From: GCA-2683135 sp964507445
GTDB lineage: Bacteria; Planctomycetota; GCA-002687715
Assembly (NCBI GenBank): GCA_964507445.1
Contig: CAZDQF010000004.1
Span: 248,001 to 312,000, forward strand
DNA length: 64,000 bases
Reading direction: 5' to 3'
A program made the position numbers and the translations under genes. The notes beneath the pieces were generated by a model. The model did no database searches, was not told where the DNA came from, and worked only from the letters and a program-made list of their open reading frames with translations. Position 1 is the first letter of the stretch; the number at the start of each line of letters is the position of its first letter. Positions 1 through 8,854 of this stretch are shown piece by piece.

Positions 1-1
1 C

Positions 2-1723
2 AGCGTCATGGCCTCCCTGGTGGTGGCCATGACCGTCACCCCGGTGCTCTGCTACCTGCTGCTTCCCCGGACCCAGAACATCCAGCGGGAGTACGGCGGG
101 TGGCTGGTGCGGGCAGTGCGGGGCGCCGCCGAACGAGCGGTGCGGCTGGGTGTCCGGCAGCCCGTGGCGGTCACCGGAGTGATCCTGGCGATGTTCGTCA
201 GCTGCGCCGTGATCTTCGCCACCCGCGGCAGCTCCTTCCTGCCGGAGTTCAACGAGGGGTCGTTCCAGGTCAACCTGACCCTGGACCCGGACGCCAGCCT
301 GGACACCTCCCACGCCTTCGGCAGCCGGCTGGAGGAGGTGCTCCTCTCCATCGACGGCATCAACCACGTGGGCCGCCGCACGGGCCGGGCGGGCGGCGAC
401 GAGCACATCATGCCGGTGAGCGTGTCGGAGGCGGTGATCACCATCGACCCCGACTCCGGTCGCAGCCGCGAGGATCTGATCCGCGACATCCGGGACAGGA
501 TGGAGGCCGAGTTCCCCGGCGTGCTGCACACCACGGAGCAGCCGCTGAAGCACCTGCTGGATCACCTGCTCTCCGGCGTCACCGCGTCCGTGGCCATCAA
601 GATCTCCGGCCCCGACCTGCGGGTGCTGCGGCGGGTCGCATCGGACGTGGAGCAGGCCGTGTCCTCCGTGGACGGCGTACGGGACCTGTTCATGGAACCC
701 CAGGTGCTGGTGGATCAGGTGGAGGTGCGGCCCAGGCGGGAGGCCCTGGCCGCTCGCGGCCTGACCGTCACCGACGTGGCCGAGACCGTCGAGCTGGCCA
801 TGGGCGGGCACGAGGTCTCCCGGGTGCAGATGGGGCAGGTCTCCTACCCCATCGTCATCCGGGTGGAGGCGGAGGACCGGGCCGACCTGCACAAGCTCCG
901 CGCCCTCTATGTACGCGACCCGCAGGGACGGCTCATCCCCCTGGAGGACGTGGCCGAGGTGGGGGTCGCCCGAACCCCCCACAGCATCGAGCGCGAGAAC
1001 GTGCGCCGCCGCGTGGTGGTCCAGCACAACGTCGAGGGCAGACCCCTGAGCGACGTGGTGCGGGACGTGGAGCGGGTCCTCGCGCCCATCCGCGCGTCCC
1101 TCGCCGAGACCGGAGGCGGCTTCTCCATCGACATCGGCGGGCAGTTCGAAGCCCAGGAGCAAGCCTCCCGGGTCATCGCCCTGCTGGGGATCCTGGCCGT
1201 GGGTCTCATGGTCATGATCCTCTACACCCACCTCCGGTCCTTGAAGCTCTCCCTGCTCATCCTCCTGAGCCGGCCCATCGCGTTCATCGGCGCCGTCATC
1301 GTGGTGGTGGCCACGGGGCAGGACGTCTCCATCGCCACCCTCGTCGGGCTGATCGCCCTGCTCGGCGTGTCCACTCGCAACGCCATCCTGCTGGTGGACC
1401 ACTACCTGTTCCTGATGCGGGAATCAGACATGGGGTTCGGGTTGGAGCTGCTGGTGCGGGCGGGGAGAGAGCGAGCGGTCCCGGTCATCATGACCGCCCT
1501 CACCAGCGCCATCGGGCTCGTCCCCCTGGCCCTGTCCGCCGGGCAGCCCGGGCGAGAGATCCTCTACCCGGTGGCCAGCGTCGTGGTGGGCGGCCTGTTC
1601 ACCAGCACGCTGCTGGACTTCCTCATCACCCCGGCCCTGACCTGGATGTTCGGGCGCAAGGAGACGGAGCGCCTCACCGGCACTGCAGATCTGCAATCCG
1701 CGACGCGTTCGCCATCAGCGTGA
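2..1723 (+). CDS. RND efflux transporter, HME/CzcA-like, C-terminal part (5' end outside window)
   Basis: Inner-membrane pump subunit of a proton-driven RND tripartite efflux system. The frame is open from base 2, so the gene starts before the window; about 574 residues remain of the roughly 1,000-1,050 usual for the family. Visible in order are the end of TM6 (first 20 residues), TM7 followed by FLPEFNEG, which is typical of the heavy-metal-efflux subfamily, the second periplasmic porter half (about residues 75-390) and TM8-12, including GVSTRNAILLVDHY. The ion-specific TM4 acidic motif lies outside the window, so the substrate cannot be named; metal ions are the family default. The last 50 bases overlap the 3' end of the oppositely oriented GMC oxidoreductase gene. 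Family is certain, substrate open. Confidence 0.93.
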   Translation, partial: SVMASLVVAMTVTPVLCYLLLPRTQNIQREYGGWLVRAVRGAAERAVRLGVRQPVAVTGVILAMFVSCAVIFATRGSSFLPEFNEGSFQVNLTLDPDASLDTSHAFGSRLEEVLLSIDGINHVGRRTGRAGGDEHIMPVSVSEAVITIDPDSGRSREDLIRDIRDRMEAEFPGVLHTTEQPLKHLLDHLLSGVTASVAIKISGPDLRVLRRVASDVEQAVSSVDGVRDLFMEPQVLVDQVEVRPRREALAARGLTVTDVAETVELAMGGHEVSRVQMGQVSYPIVIRVEAEDRADLHKLRALYVRDPQGRLIPLEDVAEVGVARTPHSIERENVRRRVVVQHNVEGRPLSDVVRDVERVLAPIRASLAETGGGFSIDIGGQFEAQEQASRVIALLGILAVGLMVMILYTHLRSLKLSLLILLSRPIAFIGAVIVVVATGQDVSIATLVGLIALLGVSTRNAILLVDHYLFLMRESDMGFGLELLVRAGRERAVPVIMTALTSAIGLVPLALSAGQPGREILYPVASVVVGGLFTSTLLDFLITPALTWMFGRKETERLTGTADLQSATRSPSA

Positions 1724-3302
1724 ACGTGAGGTTCTTGGCTGGCAGGGACGGGAAGCCGATGCCGTCCACCAGGAACACGTCCGGGAAGTCCCGGCTCTGA
1801 CCCTCGGGGGTCGACGTGTGGGGCGCCGACGCTTCGCTCATGGGGACCAGGCCCGCGTAGTGGACGCTGGCTCCCATGGGGCGGACATGGGTCATGGCGG
1901 AGGGCGCCAAACAGCCGAGCTTGCGCAGCGCCCGCCGCAGCGTCCTCGTGGTGCGCCGCAGCAACCGTCCCTCCGTCGGGTCCGCCTCATAGCGCACCAA
2001 CAGTTGATCGCCGCCGTCCGCGTCCGTGTGCAAGGCCACCGTGTTGGTGCTGCGACGCACGTCCGGGTAGTTGACGTTGAGCAGCCCGAGGGCGCCGTGG
2101 ATGTCGCGGAAGGTCCTCAGGCTGGCGGCCATGCCGAAGGGGAGGTTCTGCACGATAGGGTGCACCAGCGCCGTCTTCAGCGTGGTCACCAGGCCGTGCA
2201 CATAATCGAAGGGCTCCTCCCCCACCAACCCCACGGCCAGCTGGTTGTACTGGTAGCTGCGCGGTTCGAACGGCCGCCCCAGCATCCCCAGGTTGACGAA
2301 CGGCATGAGGATCTGCCGGTTGTCCATGAGGCCGGAGAGCTCCGGCGCGTGCCCTCCGACCCGCTGGAAGGTGCGCAACAGGATGCGGGCGGAGCCGAGG
2401 GCCCCGGCGGCCAGGGCCACCCGTTCGGCCGTCACCTGCTCCTCGGCGCCGGACCCGGTGGTGATGTTGAGGGCGCGCAGTCGTCCGCCGTCTCCCACCT
2501 CCAGGCTGCGCACCACCACCCCGTCCCGATACCGGAACGCCGGGTGGCGACGCAGCTCCTCGAGCCCCACCGCAGGGGTCCACAGGGAGTCCCGCGGGCA
2601 GCCCCACAGGCAACGCCCCAGGTGATCGCAGGCGCCGCGGCCCTCCCGATCAGCGCTGAGCACCGCCAGCCGCGCCCGACCCATGCGCACCCGATGACGT
2701 CGCCACAGGTCATCGCGACGCACCTCGTAGGCGTCCATGAGAGCCTGCCCGTGAGCGTCCAGGTCCAGGGGCTCGCCCATCCCTCCATGCTCCGGGAAGT
2801 ACTCCCCCAGATCGTCCATCGCGCCGGTGATGCCGATGCGACGGGCCACCTCGCCGTACCAGGGCAGCAGGTCCTGGAGACCGATGGGCCAGCGCTTCAG
2901 TTCGCCCTCGTTGAGAGGGTAACTGCCGCCGGTCCAGGCCTCCGCCAGGCCGCCGGCGGCGAACGAGGACAGAGGAGCGAAGCCGCGAGCGTTCATGGGT
3001 CCGGGCCCCGTCGTCTCCGGTCCGGGCTCCCTGAACACGTACTCCTTGCTGGGAGGGAACCCGTAGTACTCCCCATCCGCGCCGGGCAGGACCAGGGACC
3101 CGAACCGGTCCCCCAGGAACCAGCGCGGGGGATCTTCAAGCTGACGCTTCAGCTCGTTCAGGTCCAGCTCGGGGAACGGCTGCTCCGGCCGCTGGTGCCC
3201 CAGGTCCAGCATGAGCACCTCATGATCCAGCTCCAGCGCCGTGCGCGCGAAGTGCAACGCGCTGGCGCCGGAGCCCACGACCACCACCGTGCCCCGGCTC
3301 AC
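1674..3302 (-). CDS. GMC-family FAD oxidoreductase
   Basis: Flavoprotein alcohol/sugar oxidoreductase of the glucose-methanol-choline family, 542 residues. An N-terminal GSGASA dinucleotide-binding motif follows the first beta strand (about residues 5-15). A cysteine cluster C-x4-GRC-x2-GC lies in mid-protein, as in GMC enzymes found near surface-sugar genes. The C-terminus has a His in the SVHYAG region and the VDG...FPSLPAKNLTFT segment that closes the family's active site. The GTG start at 3302 makes a GTGA overlap with the preceding gene's stop and comes directly before the FAD strand; a longer frame upstream is out-of-frame coding of the neighbour. It is the last gene of a five-gene operon reading leftward from 6850 (membrane glycosyltransferase, GT2, SDR, small protein, GMC). 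The substrate is unknown; oxidation of a sugar or polyprenol-linked intermediate is inference. Confidence 0.88.
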   Translation of the reverse strand: MSRGTVVVVGSGASALHFARTALELDHEVLMLDLGHQRPEQPFPELDLNELKRQLEDPPRWFLGDRFGSLVLPGADGEYYGFPPSKEYVFREPGPETTGPGPMNARGFAPLSSFAAGGLAEAWTGGSYPLNEGELKRWPIGLQDLLPWYGEVARRIGITGAMDDLGEYFPEHGGMGEPLDLDAHGQALMDAYEVRRDDLWRRHRVRMGRARLAVLSADREGRGACDHLGRCLWGCPRDSLWTPAVGLEELRRHPAFRYRDGVVVRSLEVGDGGRLRALNITTGSGAEEQVTAERVALAAGALGSARILLRTFQRVGGHAPELSGLMDNRQILMPFVNLGMLGRPFEPRSYQYNQLAVGLVGEEPFDYVHGLVTTLKTALVHPIVQNLPFGMAASLRTFRDIHGALGLLNVNYPDVRRSTNTVALHTDADGGDQLLVRYEADPTEGRLLRRTTRTLRRALRKLGCLAPSAMTHVRPMGASVHYAGLVPMSEASAPHTSTPEGQSRDFPDVFLVDGIGFPSLPAKNLTFTLMANASRIADLQCR

Positions 3303-3739
3303 GGCGACGACCTCCCGCGCTCGAGGAGGAGAGCCACGAGATGGGCCGGCCCCAGCAAGGGCAACGCCGCCAGGGTCAGGACACCGGCCAGCACGGACCG
3401 ACCGGTCATCCGCACCCAGAACCCCACGGGGCCCCGGCTCAGGGGGCGATCCACGGTCTCGAAGGCCGGAGCGGTGGTCTCCATGAGCGCCAACACCAGC
3501 ACCAGCTTGCGTCGCAGCAGGGACCCCCGCCTGAACCGGGCGGCGTAGGCGTCCGCCAGGGCCAACCCCGGAGCGCCCCACGCGGCCAATATCATGAGCG
3601 GCCGATCCACCGCGTCACCGCGGGCGGCGTCGCTCCCGTGCCAGCGCACGTAGTGCTCCAGGGCCCCGTCATCCAGGCCCTTGGCGCCGAGGTAGCAAGC
3701 CAGTCGGGTCCCCTCCCGTCGCAGGCCGTCAGCGTTCAA
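3299..3739 (-). CDS. small membrane-associated protein of unknown function
   Basis: A 146-residue protein with no family I recognise. The N-terminal half is mixed and polar with several aromatic/charged residues (YVRWHG about residue 30) and a hydrophobic stretch near residues 47-62; the C-terminal half has one or two hydrophobic helices (about 72-85 and 112-137). It sits between an SDR gene (11-base overlap at its 5' end) and the GMC oxidoreductase (4-base GTGA overlap at its 3' end), so it is almost certainly co-translated with both. Position next to a GMC enzyme suggests an accessory or membrane-anchoring subunit, which is inference. The start is a TTG at 3739; no better in-frame start is evident. 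Confidence 0.7.
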   Translation of the reverse strand: MNADGLRREGTRLACYLGAKGLDDGALEHYVRWHGSDAARGDAVDRPLMILAAWGAPGLALADAYAARFRRGSLLRRKLVLVLALMETTAPAFETVDRPLSRGPVGFWVRMTGRSVLAGVLTLAALPLLGPAHLVALLLERGRSSP

Positions 3740-4583
3740 CGGTGACGCTCCTCAACAGGTCATCGAGTCCGGTCAACGGACGCAGCCTGTCCGTCAGCTC
3801 GTTGGGCTCCGCGACCCCGTCCTGGGTGAAGGACGCCAGCTGCCCCGCGGTGAAGGGCAGCCACCGCAGCAGCAGACGCTCCAACGGCCAGAGGGTCGCC
3901 GCCAGAGGCGCCGCCGGCACCGCGACGGAGCGCAGACGCTTGCCCGTGAACCGCGACCGCAGCCGCTCCAGCAACGCACCCATGGTGAGCACGTCCGGGC
4001 CGCCGAAGTCGTACACCGCGTCAGGGCGCCAGCTCCATCCGTCATCGCAGAGGGCTGCCAGGCCACGGACCAGGTCGTTCACCGCCACGGGCTGCACCCT
4101 GGCGCGGGCGCCGCCGAAGAACGGCACCACCGGGGCCGAAGCGAGCCGGGTCAGCGCTTCCATGACCGGCGCCCCGGATCCCAGGATGATGGTGGGACGG
4201 ACCACGTTCCACGCCAGCCCCGAGTCCACCAGCAGGCGCTCCGCGGCGATCTTGGAGCGAGCGTAGGGATAACGCCGGACATCGGCGAAGCGGGCGGCGA
4301 TGGAGGACACCAGGATGAACCGCTTGACGCCCGCCTGCTGCGCCACCCTGGCCAGCGCCCGTGTGCCCTCCACGTTGACCGACGCGTAGCGCGACGCCGG
4401 CGCCTTCCCCGTGACCGCCGCCAGGTGGACCACCACGTCATGGCCCGCCAGTGCATCCTCGTAGCCTCGAGGTTCCCGCAGGTCACCATCCAGGAGCGTC
4501 ACCCCGTGACCCGCCGACGTTAGCTCCGGCGCCAGCCGCGCCCCCACGTACCCCCTGCCGCCGGTGACGAAGACCTGGGCCAC
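3729..4583 (-). CDS. NAD(P)-dependent epimerase/dehydratase, atypical SDR
   Basis: A 284-residue short-chain dehydrogenase of the extended/atypical type, similar in layout to NDUFA9-like and nucleotide-sugar epimerase families. It has TGGRGYVG (GxxGxxG, residues 7-14), DGDLRE for the cofactor-specificity region, HLAAVTG, an SS(I) strand, and YPYARSK giving the YxxxK catalytic pair near residue 112. RPTIILGSG follows, as in epimerases. It is shorter than classical sugar epimerases and its C-terminal domain is reduced, so a non-sugar substrate is possible. The start is GTG at 4583, three bases after the upstream GT2 stop. Part of the 6850-1674 operon; the substrate cannot be read from sequence. 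Confidence 0.85.
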   Translation of the reverse strand: MAQVFVTGGRGYVGARLAPELTSAGHGVTLLDGDLREPRGYEDALAGHDVVVHLAAVTGKAPASRYASVNVEGTRALARVAQQAGVKRFILVSSIAARFADVRRYPYARSKIAAERLLVDSGLAWNVVRPTIILGSGAPVMEALTRLASAPVVPFFGGARARVQPVAVNDLVRGLAALCDDGWSWRPDAVYDFGGPDVLTMGALLERLRSRFTGKRLRSVAVPAAPLAATLWPLERLLLRWLPFTAGQLASFTQDGVAEPNELTDRLRPLTGLDDLLRSVTVER

Positions 4584-4586
4584 GGG

Positions 4587-5366
4587 TCAGCCGGCCTCCC
4601 CCTGGGCCCGACTCCGTCGACGGGCTCTGAACTCCCCGCCGAACAGGAACATGCGCACCCGCAGCACGCCCTTGATGTCCTCCCAGGCGGTCTTGAAGAT
4701 GCGCACGCGGCTGTCCTCATCGTCCACCCAGCGCACCGGGACGTCCTTGATCCGGTAACCGAGCTTTTCCGACAGGGTCAGCAGCTCCGTGTCGAAGAAC
4801 CAGCTGTTGTCCCGCACCATGGGCACCACGTCGTCGGCCACCTGGCGGGACACCGCCTTGAAGCCGCACTGGGCGTCGCTGAAGGTGGTCCTCAGCACCG
4901 CCCTCACCAGCAGGTTGTAGGAGCGGGAGATGAACTCCCGCTTGAAGCCGCGGGTGACGCTGGACTCCCCCATGAGCCGCGAACCCGTGACCAGGTCGTA
5001 GCCCTCCTCCCAGATACCCCGGCACAGCTTCTCCAGGGCCTCCAGCTCTGTCGAGATGTCCACGTCCGTGTAGGCGACGATGTCCGCCGCTCCGTGGGCC
5101 CACGCACGCTTCAGGGCGTTGCCTCGGCCCGGCACGTCGATGAGCAACGCCTCCACGTCCTCGTGCTCCTGCGCCAGCCGGAGGGCCACGTCACCGGTGC
5201 CGTCCGTGGAGCCGTTGTCGCAGATCAGCACCTGCCAGCGATAGGGGAAGCTCCCGCCCAGGAATGAGCGGATGGACTGAACGCTGTCCTCCAGCACGTG
5301 GGCCTCGTTGAGGCAGGGCACCACCAGCTGAACCAGGGGCAGCTTCTCGGGTACGGGTGCGTTCAC
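4587..5366 (-). CDS. GT2 glycosyltransferase, dolichyl-phosphate-sugar-synthase type
   Basis: Cytoplasmic GT-A family transferase, 259 residues, close in layout to polyprenyl-phosphate mannose/glucose synthases. Seen: VVPCLNEAHVLEDS near residues 14-27, CDNGSTDGT, GRGNALKRAWAHG, and the metal-binding YTDVDIS, then a SRLMGES/CGFKA block typical of the DPM1-like branch. No C-terminal membrane segments are present, so it is the short soluble form. It probably makes a polyprenyl-phosphate sugar that the membrane glycosyltransferase encoded just upstream (4-base GTGA overlap) uses as donor; this donor-user pairing is known for such gene pairs and here is inference. The start GTG at 5366 is fixed by the overlap. 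Confidence 0.9.
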   Translation of the reverse strand: MNAPVPEKLPLVQLVVPCLNEAHVLEDSVQSIRSFLGGSFPYRWQVLICDNGSTDGTGDVALRLAQEHEDVEALLIDVPGRGNALKRAWAHGAADIVAYTDVDISTELEALEKLCRGIWEEGYDLVTGSRLMGESSVTRGFKREFISRSYNLLVRAVLRTTFSDAQCGFKAVSRQVADDVVPMVRDNSWFFDTELLTLSEKLGYRIKDVPVRWVDDEDSRVRIFKTAWEDIKGVLRVRMFLFGGEFRARRRSRAQGEAG

Positions 5367-6850
5367 GCTTTCGGTCCATCCTCACCGGCACGGGGCCGGC
5401 GAGGGAAACGCCAGACCGCGGCCACCATGACCCCCGCCACCGCCAGCAGCAGGTAGGGCAGCAACGGCGAGTCCCCCAGGGGCACGGGCACGGACGACGT
5501 GCTCCGGACCACCTGGAGCCACGGGAAATCTACTCCCTCCTGAAGGAACCGGCTCCAGCTTCCCACCACGGAGGAGGGTGCGTCGTCCCCCGGGGCGAGG
5601 CGATCCGGGGGCGTATAGCGGTGCATGGAGAGCACCCAGCCGTGCAGGATCAGGGGCGCGGACAGGAGCCCCAAGAGGGCTCTGGGCATGGTCGCCAGAC
5701 GATCCGACGCCTGCAGGAAGATCAGGGGGACCAGGGGGAGCAGGTAGCGGAACCCGGAGTTCCACTGCATCCGGGAGTACTGGTTGCAGCACTGGAACAC
5801 CAGGAACGCCGCCAGCAGCACGGCGACGAAGTGTCGCTCCCGTCGCGGCAGGACCCGGGGATGCGCCACGGGGAGCAGCGCCAGCAGCAGGAGCGGCCCG
5901 TAGGCGTAGAGCCCGTAGTCGAGGCTGAACAGGTTCTCGAAGAACACCTCCACGTCGGGAAGACCGAACCCGCGCCAGCCTTGATCCGTGTAGTTCACGT
6001 CCGCCATGTGGAACTGCCCCGGGAGGAACGGGTTCCCGTACATGCCCCACTGGCTGCCGACGAGGAACAGCACCGGCGGCACGCTGCCGACCACGAACGG
6101 GAGGCTCCGGACAACGCTGCGGTTGCGGATCACCAGGTAGCCGAAGGTGATGAGCAGGGGGATCACCCCGGCGTAGTCCAGGGCGAGGGACATGCCGGAG
6201 AAGAACCCTCCCCAGAACATGGGGCGGAAGCCCGGCTCCCTCGGGGCGGCCCCGCGCGGCCAGACACACAGGAACGAAGCCAGCACCGTGCAGGTGAGGA
6301 ACACGTTGTGATTCAGGTGGGCCGACCGGTAGAACACCGGCGTCGCGAGGGCGAACAACATGGCCACCCACGCGGCGCGGCCGGTGGGGACCCCCGCACC
6401 CACCATGACGCCGTACACGAGGATCACCAGGAGCGCGCACAGGGGCGCCATCAGGAACACGGAGGTGATCACCGCCGAGGCGCCGAAGCGCAGGTCCAGG
6501 CCCTCCGCCCGGACACGCCGGAAGAAACGGGCCCGGTTGGGGTAGGGGGTGTCGTAATCCGCCTCCCCGGTCTCCGCCAACGCCTCCTGGCGCCCCTCCT
6601 CCAGCCGATCCAGCAACGGGTCGAAGACGAACAGGGGGCCGGCGGCGATGACCGACCCCATGACGTTGTTTCCGATGTACCAGTGCCCGTCGGTGTGCAG
6701 GAAGATGTCCGAATGGAACCCGGCGTACCGGTCGCAGACGAAATCGCCGCGCTCGATCAGCGTGAACGCAGGGTAGTGTTCCCGCACCACGTTGGTGGCG
6801 AAGTGCAACGAGAACAGGATCCAGCAAGTGAGGAAGAGGCGGAGCTTCAC
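5363..6850 (-). CDS. multi-pass membrane glycosyltransferase-like protein (GT-C type)
   Basis: A 495-residue integral membrane protein with about ten hydrophobic segments. After TM1 there is a first loop rich in acidic and aromatic residues (LIERGDFVCDRYAGFHSD, then YIGNNVMGS), the place where GT-C enzymes carry catalytic Asp/Glu. Later blocks FRYLLPLVP and a membrane-proximal basic C-terminus also fit polyprenyl-phosphate-sugar-dependent transferases. It lacks the clear WxDE motif seen in the two other GT-C-like proteins of the window, so the assignment is weaker. It is the first gene of the leftward operon and overlaps the GT2 gene by 4 bases. GTG start at 6850 with a GAGAG box just upstream; a TAGAAT -10-like box lies at 6904-6909. 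Confidence 0.7.
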   Translation of the reverse strand: MKLRLFLTCWILFSLHFATNVVREHYPAFTLIERGDFVCDRYAGFHSDIFLHTDGHWYIGNNVMGSVIAAGPLFVFDPLLDRLEEGRQEALAETGEADYDTPYPNRARFFRRVRAEGLDLRFGASAVITSVFLMAPLCALLVILVYGVMVGAGVPTGRAAWVAMLFALATPVFYRSAHLNHNVFLTCTVLASFLCVWPRGAAPREPGFRPMFWGGFFSGMSLALDYAGVIPLLITFGYLVIRNRSVVRSLPFVVGSVPPVLFLVGSQWGMYGNPFLPGQFHMADVNYTDQGWRGFGLPDVEVFFENLFSLDYGLYAYGPLLLLALLPVAHPRVLPRRERHFVAVLLAAFLVFQCCNQYSRMQWNSGFRYLLPLVPLIFLQASDRLATMPRALLGLLSAPLILHGWVLSMHRYTPPDRLAPGDDAPSSVVGSWSRFLQEGVDFPWLQVVRSTSSVPVPLGDSPLLPYLLLAVAGVMVAAVWRFPRRPRAGEDGPKA

Positions 6851-6879
6851 GTTCTCTCAACCGAAGCGCGTGGCGCGCA

Positions 6880-6909
6880 TACAATGGCGTCCGTCAGCGG
6901 GGGATTCTA
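6880..6909. promoter_or_regulatory. divergent promoter region with -10-like boxes on both strands
   Basis: The 65 bases between the leftward operon (start 6850) and the rightward GT2 gene (start 6916) carry TACAAT on the + strand at 6880-6885 and TAGAAT on the - strand at 6904-6909, each 5/6 to the sigma-70 -10 consensus. No strong -35 is visible. Position makes promoter function likely; the boxes are a reading, not a proof. Confidence 0.5.
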
Positions 6910-6915
6910 CCGGGG

Positions 6916-7857
6916 ATGGGCACAGGATTGACGACTTCAGATCCCGTACTGAGCATCATCGTCGCCGTCACCGCAGGGACGGAGCGTGATCTGGCGCGGT
7001 GCCTCTCCGCCCTGACAGCGCAGGAGGGGCCGCCGCCCATGGAGATCATCGTCCCCCTTGACCCGCCCTGCCGCCACCTCTCTCACCTTCAAGACCGCTT
7101 CCCGGACGTGGCCTTCCTGCAGGTGGAGATGGACACACAGGCAGCCCGGGACGGGGCCAGCCGTGAACATCACGACTCCCTCCGGGCCGCCGGGATGAGA
7201 GCCGCCCGCGGTCGCCTGATCGCACTCACGGAGGACCACAGCGTGGTGGGACCTTCCTGGTGCGCCGAGGCGACCCGGCTCACAGACCAGCGCCCGGACG
7301 TGGGCGCCGTCGGCGGCCCCGTGGACTGCAGACCCCGCGCCCTGCTGTCCTTCGCCACCTGGCTGTGCGACTTCGGACGCTTCGGCAGCCCCCTGCCGGA
7401 CGGGCCGGTGCGCTACGTCAGCGACACCAACGTGGTCTACCCGAGGAGCGCCCTCGAACAGGTGCCGGGGTCCTGGCGGGAGAGCTACCGCGAGACCGTC
7501 ATCCACGACGCCCTGCGCGACGGCGGGCGCCAGCTAGTCCTGGAACCGAGCCTGCGCTCCTGGCAGGTCCGCGAGGGCCTGCGCATGGGCCCCTGCCTCG
7601 GAGAGCGCAAGCTCTGGGGGCGGTCCTTCGCCGGCACCCGTGTCCGGGACCTGCCCCTGAGCCGACGCCTCCCCTACGCCGCCTTCACGCCCGCGTTGCC
7701 GCTGCTCCTGCTGTGGAGGCACCTCTCCGGGTCCATGCGGAGAAGACGAGACCGCTTGAAGACGGTGGCGGCCCTGCCGGTGCTGCTCTTGTTGGAGACC
7801 TGGTGGTCCGCCGGAGAACTGGTGGGGTACCTGACCGGGAGACCTGCGGATGCCTGA
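6916..7857 (+). CDS. GT2 family glycosyltransferase
   Basis: A 313-residue GT-A fold transferase. The nucleotide-binding start (SIIVAVTAG near residues 15-23), a CLSALTAQ helix, an LTEDHSVVGPSW block in place of the DxD region (acidic ED pair, about residue 102) and SDTNVVYPRSALEQV for acceptor binding are typical of the GT2 branch used in exopolysaccharide and glycan assembly. The C-terminal 70 residues hold one or two hydrophobic stretches with a basic cluster (SMRRRRDRLK), suggesting attachment to the inner membrane. It overlaps the next GT2 gene by 8 bases and forms an operon with it and the flavoenzyme that follows. Sugar and acceptor are unknown. Confidence 0.88.
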   Translation: MGTGLTTSDPVLSIIVAVTAGTERDLARCLSALTAQEGPPPMEIIVPLDPPCRHLSHLQDRFPDVAFLQVEMDTQAARDGASREHHDSLRAAGMRAARGRLIALTEDHSVVGPSWCAEATRLTDQRPDVGAVGGPVDCRPRALLSFATWLCDFGRFGSPLPDGPVRYVSDTNVVYPRSALEQVPGSWRESYRETVIHDALRDGGRQLVLEPSLRSWQVREGLRMGPCLGERKLWGRSFAGTRVRDLPLSRRLPYAAFTPALPLLLLWRHLSGSMRRRRDRLKTVAALPVLLLLETWWSAGELVGYLTGRPADA

Positions 7858-8854
7858 ACCGGACCCGTCGGTCACCATCGTCATGCCGGCCTACAACGCG
7901 GCGCACCTGCTCCCCCGCAGCCTCCCTGCCGCCCTGGCGGCGGCGGACGGGGCCGACGTCGTGGTCGTGGACCCCGGCTCGACGGACCACACCGCGACCG
8001 TGGCGCAGGGGCTGGGGGCTTCCGTCATCCGCATGGGCGAACGGGCGGGGCCGGCGGCGGCGCGCAACGCCGGATGCGAGGGCTGCTCCACGGACCTGGT
8101 CCTGTTCCTGGACGCGGACTGCGTCGCCGCGGACGATGTGGTGCGTCGGGTGAAGGCGGCGTTCGCCACAATCCCCGAGCTGGTCTCCCTCACCGGCAGC
8201 TACGACGACGCCCCGCCGGAACAGAACTTCGCCTCCCTCTACATGAACCTGCGACACCACCACACCCACCAGACCGCGCGAAGGGACAGGGCCAGCTTCT
8301 GGGCCGGGTGCGGCGCCGTGCGGCTCGACGTCTTCCGGGAGGTCGGGGGCTTCGACCCGGAGCGTTATCCGCGGCCCATGATCGAGGACATCGAGCTGGG
8401 GCTGCGCATGCGGGAGCACGGTCGCACGGGGCTGGACCCGGCGCTCAACGTAGCGCACCTCAAGCGCTGGACGTTGCGCTCGGTGATCCACACCGACGTC
8501 CTCTGCAGGGCCGTCCCGTGGACCAGGCTGATCCGGGACCGGGGAGAGATGCCGGACGACCTCAACCTCAAGAAGTCGCAGCGGGTCGCCGCCCTGGTGG
8601 CGCCGCTGGCGCTGGCCGCCGTGCCGGCGCTGCCGTTGTGCCTCGCCTTCGCCCCGGCCTGGGCCGGGGTCCCGGCGGCCGCCATCGCGGCGGCGTGGGT
8701 CCTCAACAGACACATGCTCGGGTTCTTCAAGCGGACCTGTGGCTGGTGGTTCGCGGTCCGCGCGTTCCTGTTCCATCAGGTTCACCTGATCTACAGCGCC
8801 GCCACGTTCGTCGTCACGTCCCTGCTGCACCGCACCGAGGAGGTCCCGTCATGA
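7850..8854 (+). CDS. GT2 family glycosyltransferase
   Basis: A 334-residue GT-A transferase: VTIVMPAYNAAHLLPRSL near the N-terminus, VVDPGSTDHT, GPAAARNAG, and LFLDADCVAADD giving the DxD-type metal site (about residue 87). A SFWAGCGAVR block and a PMIEDIELGLRM motif (the ED base region) complete the family pattern. The last 70 residues contain two hydrophobic helices, so it is probably membrane-bound. The ATG at 7850 overlaps the upstream GT2 by 8 bases; its stop overlaps the flavoenzyme start as ATGA. The two consecutive GT2 enzymes probably add successive sugars of one repeat unit, which is inference. Confidence 0.9.
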   Translation: MPEPDPSVTIVMPAYNAAHLLPRSLPAALAAADGADVVVVDPGSTDHTATVAQGLGASVIRMGERAGPAAARNAGCEGCSTDLVLFLDADCVAADDVVRRVKAAFATIPELVSLTGSYDDAPPEQNFASLYMNLRHHHTHQTARRDRASFWAGCGAVRLDVFREVGGFDPERYPRPMIEDIELGLRMREHGRTGLDPALNVAHLKRWTLRSVIHTDVLCRAVPWTRLIRDRGEMPDDLNLKKSQRVAALVAPLALAAVPALPLCLAFAPAWAGVPAAAIAAAWVLNRHMLGFFKRTCGWWFAVRAFLFHQVHLIYSAATFVVTSLLHRTEEVPS

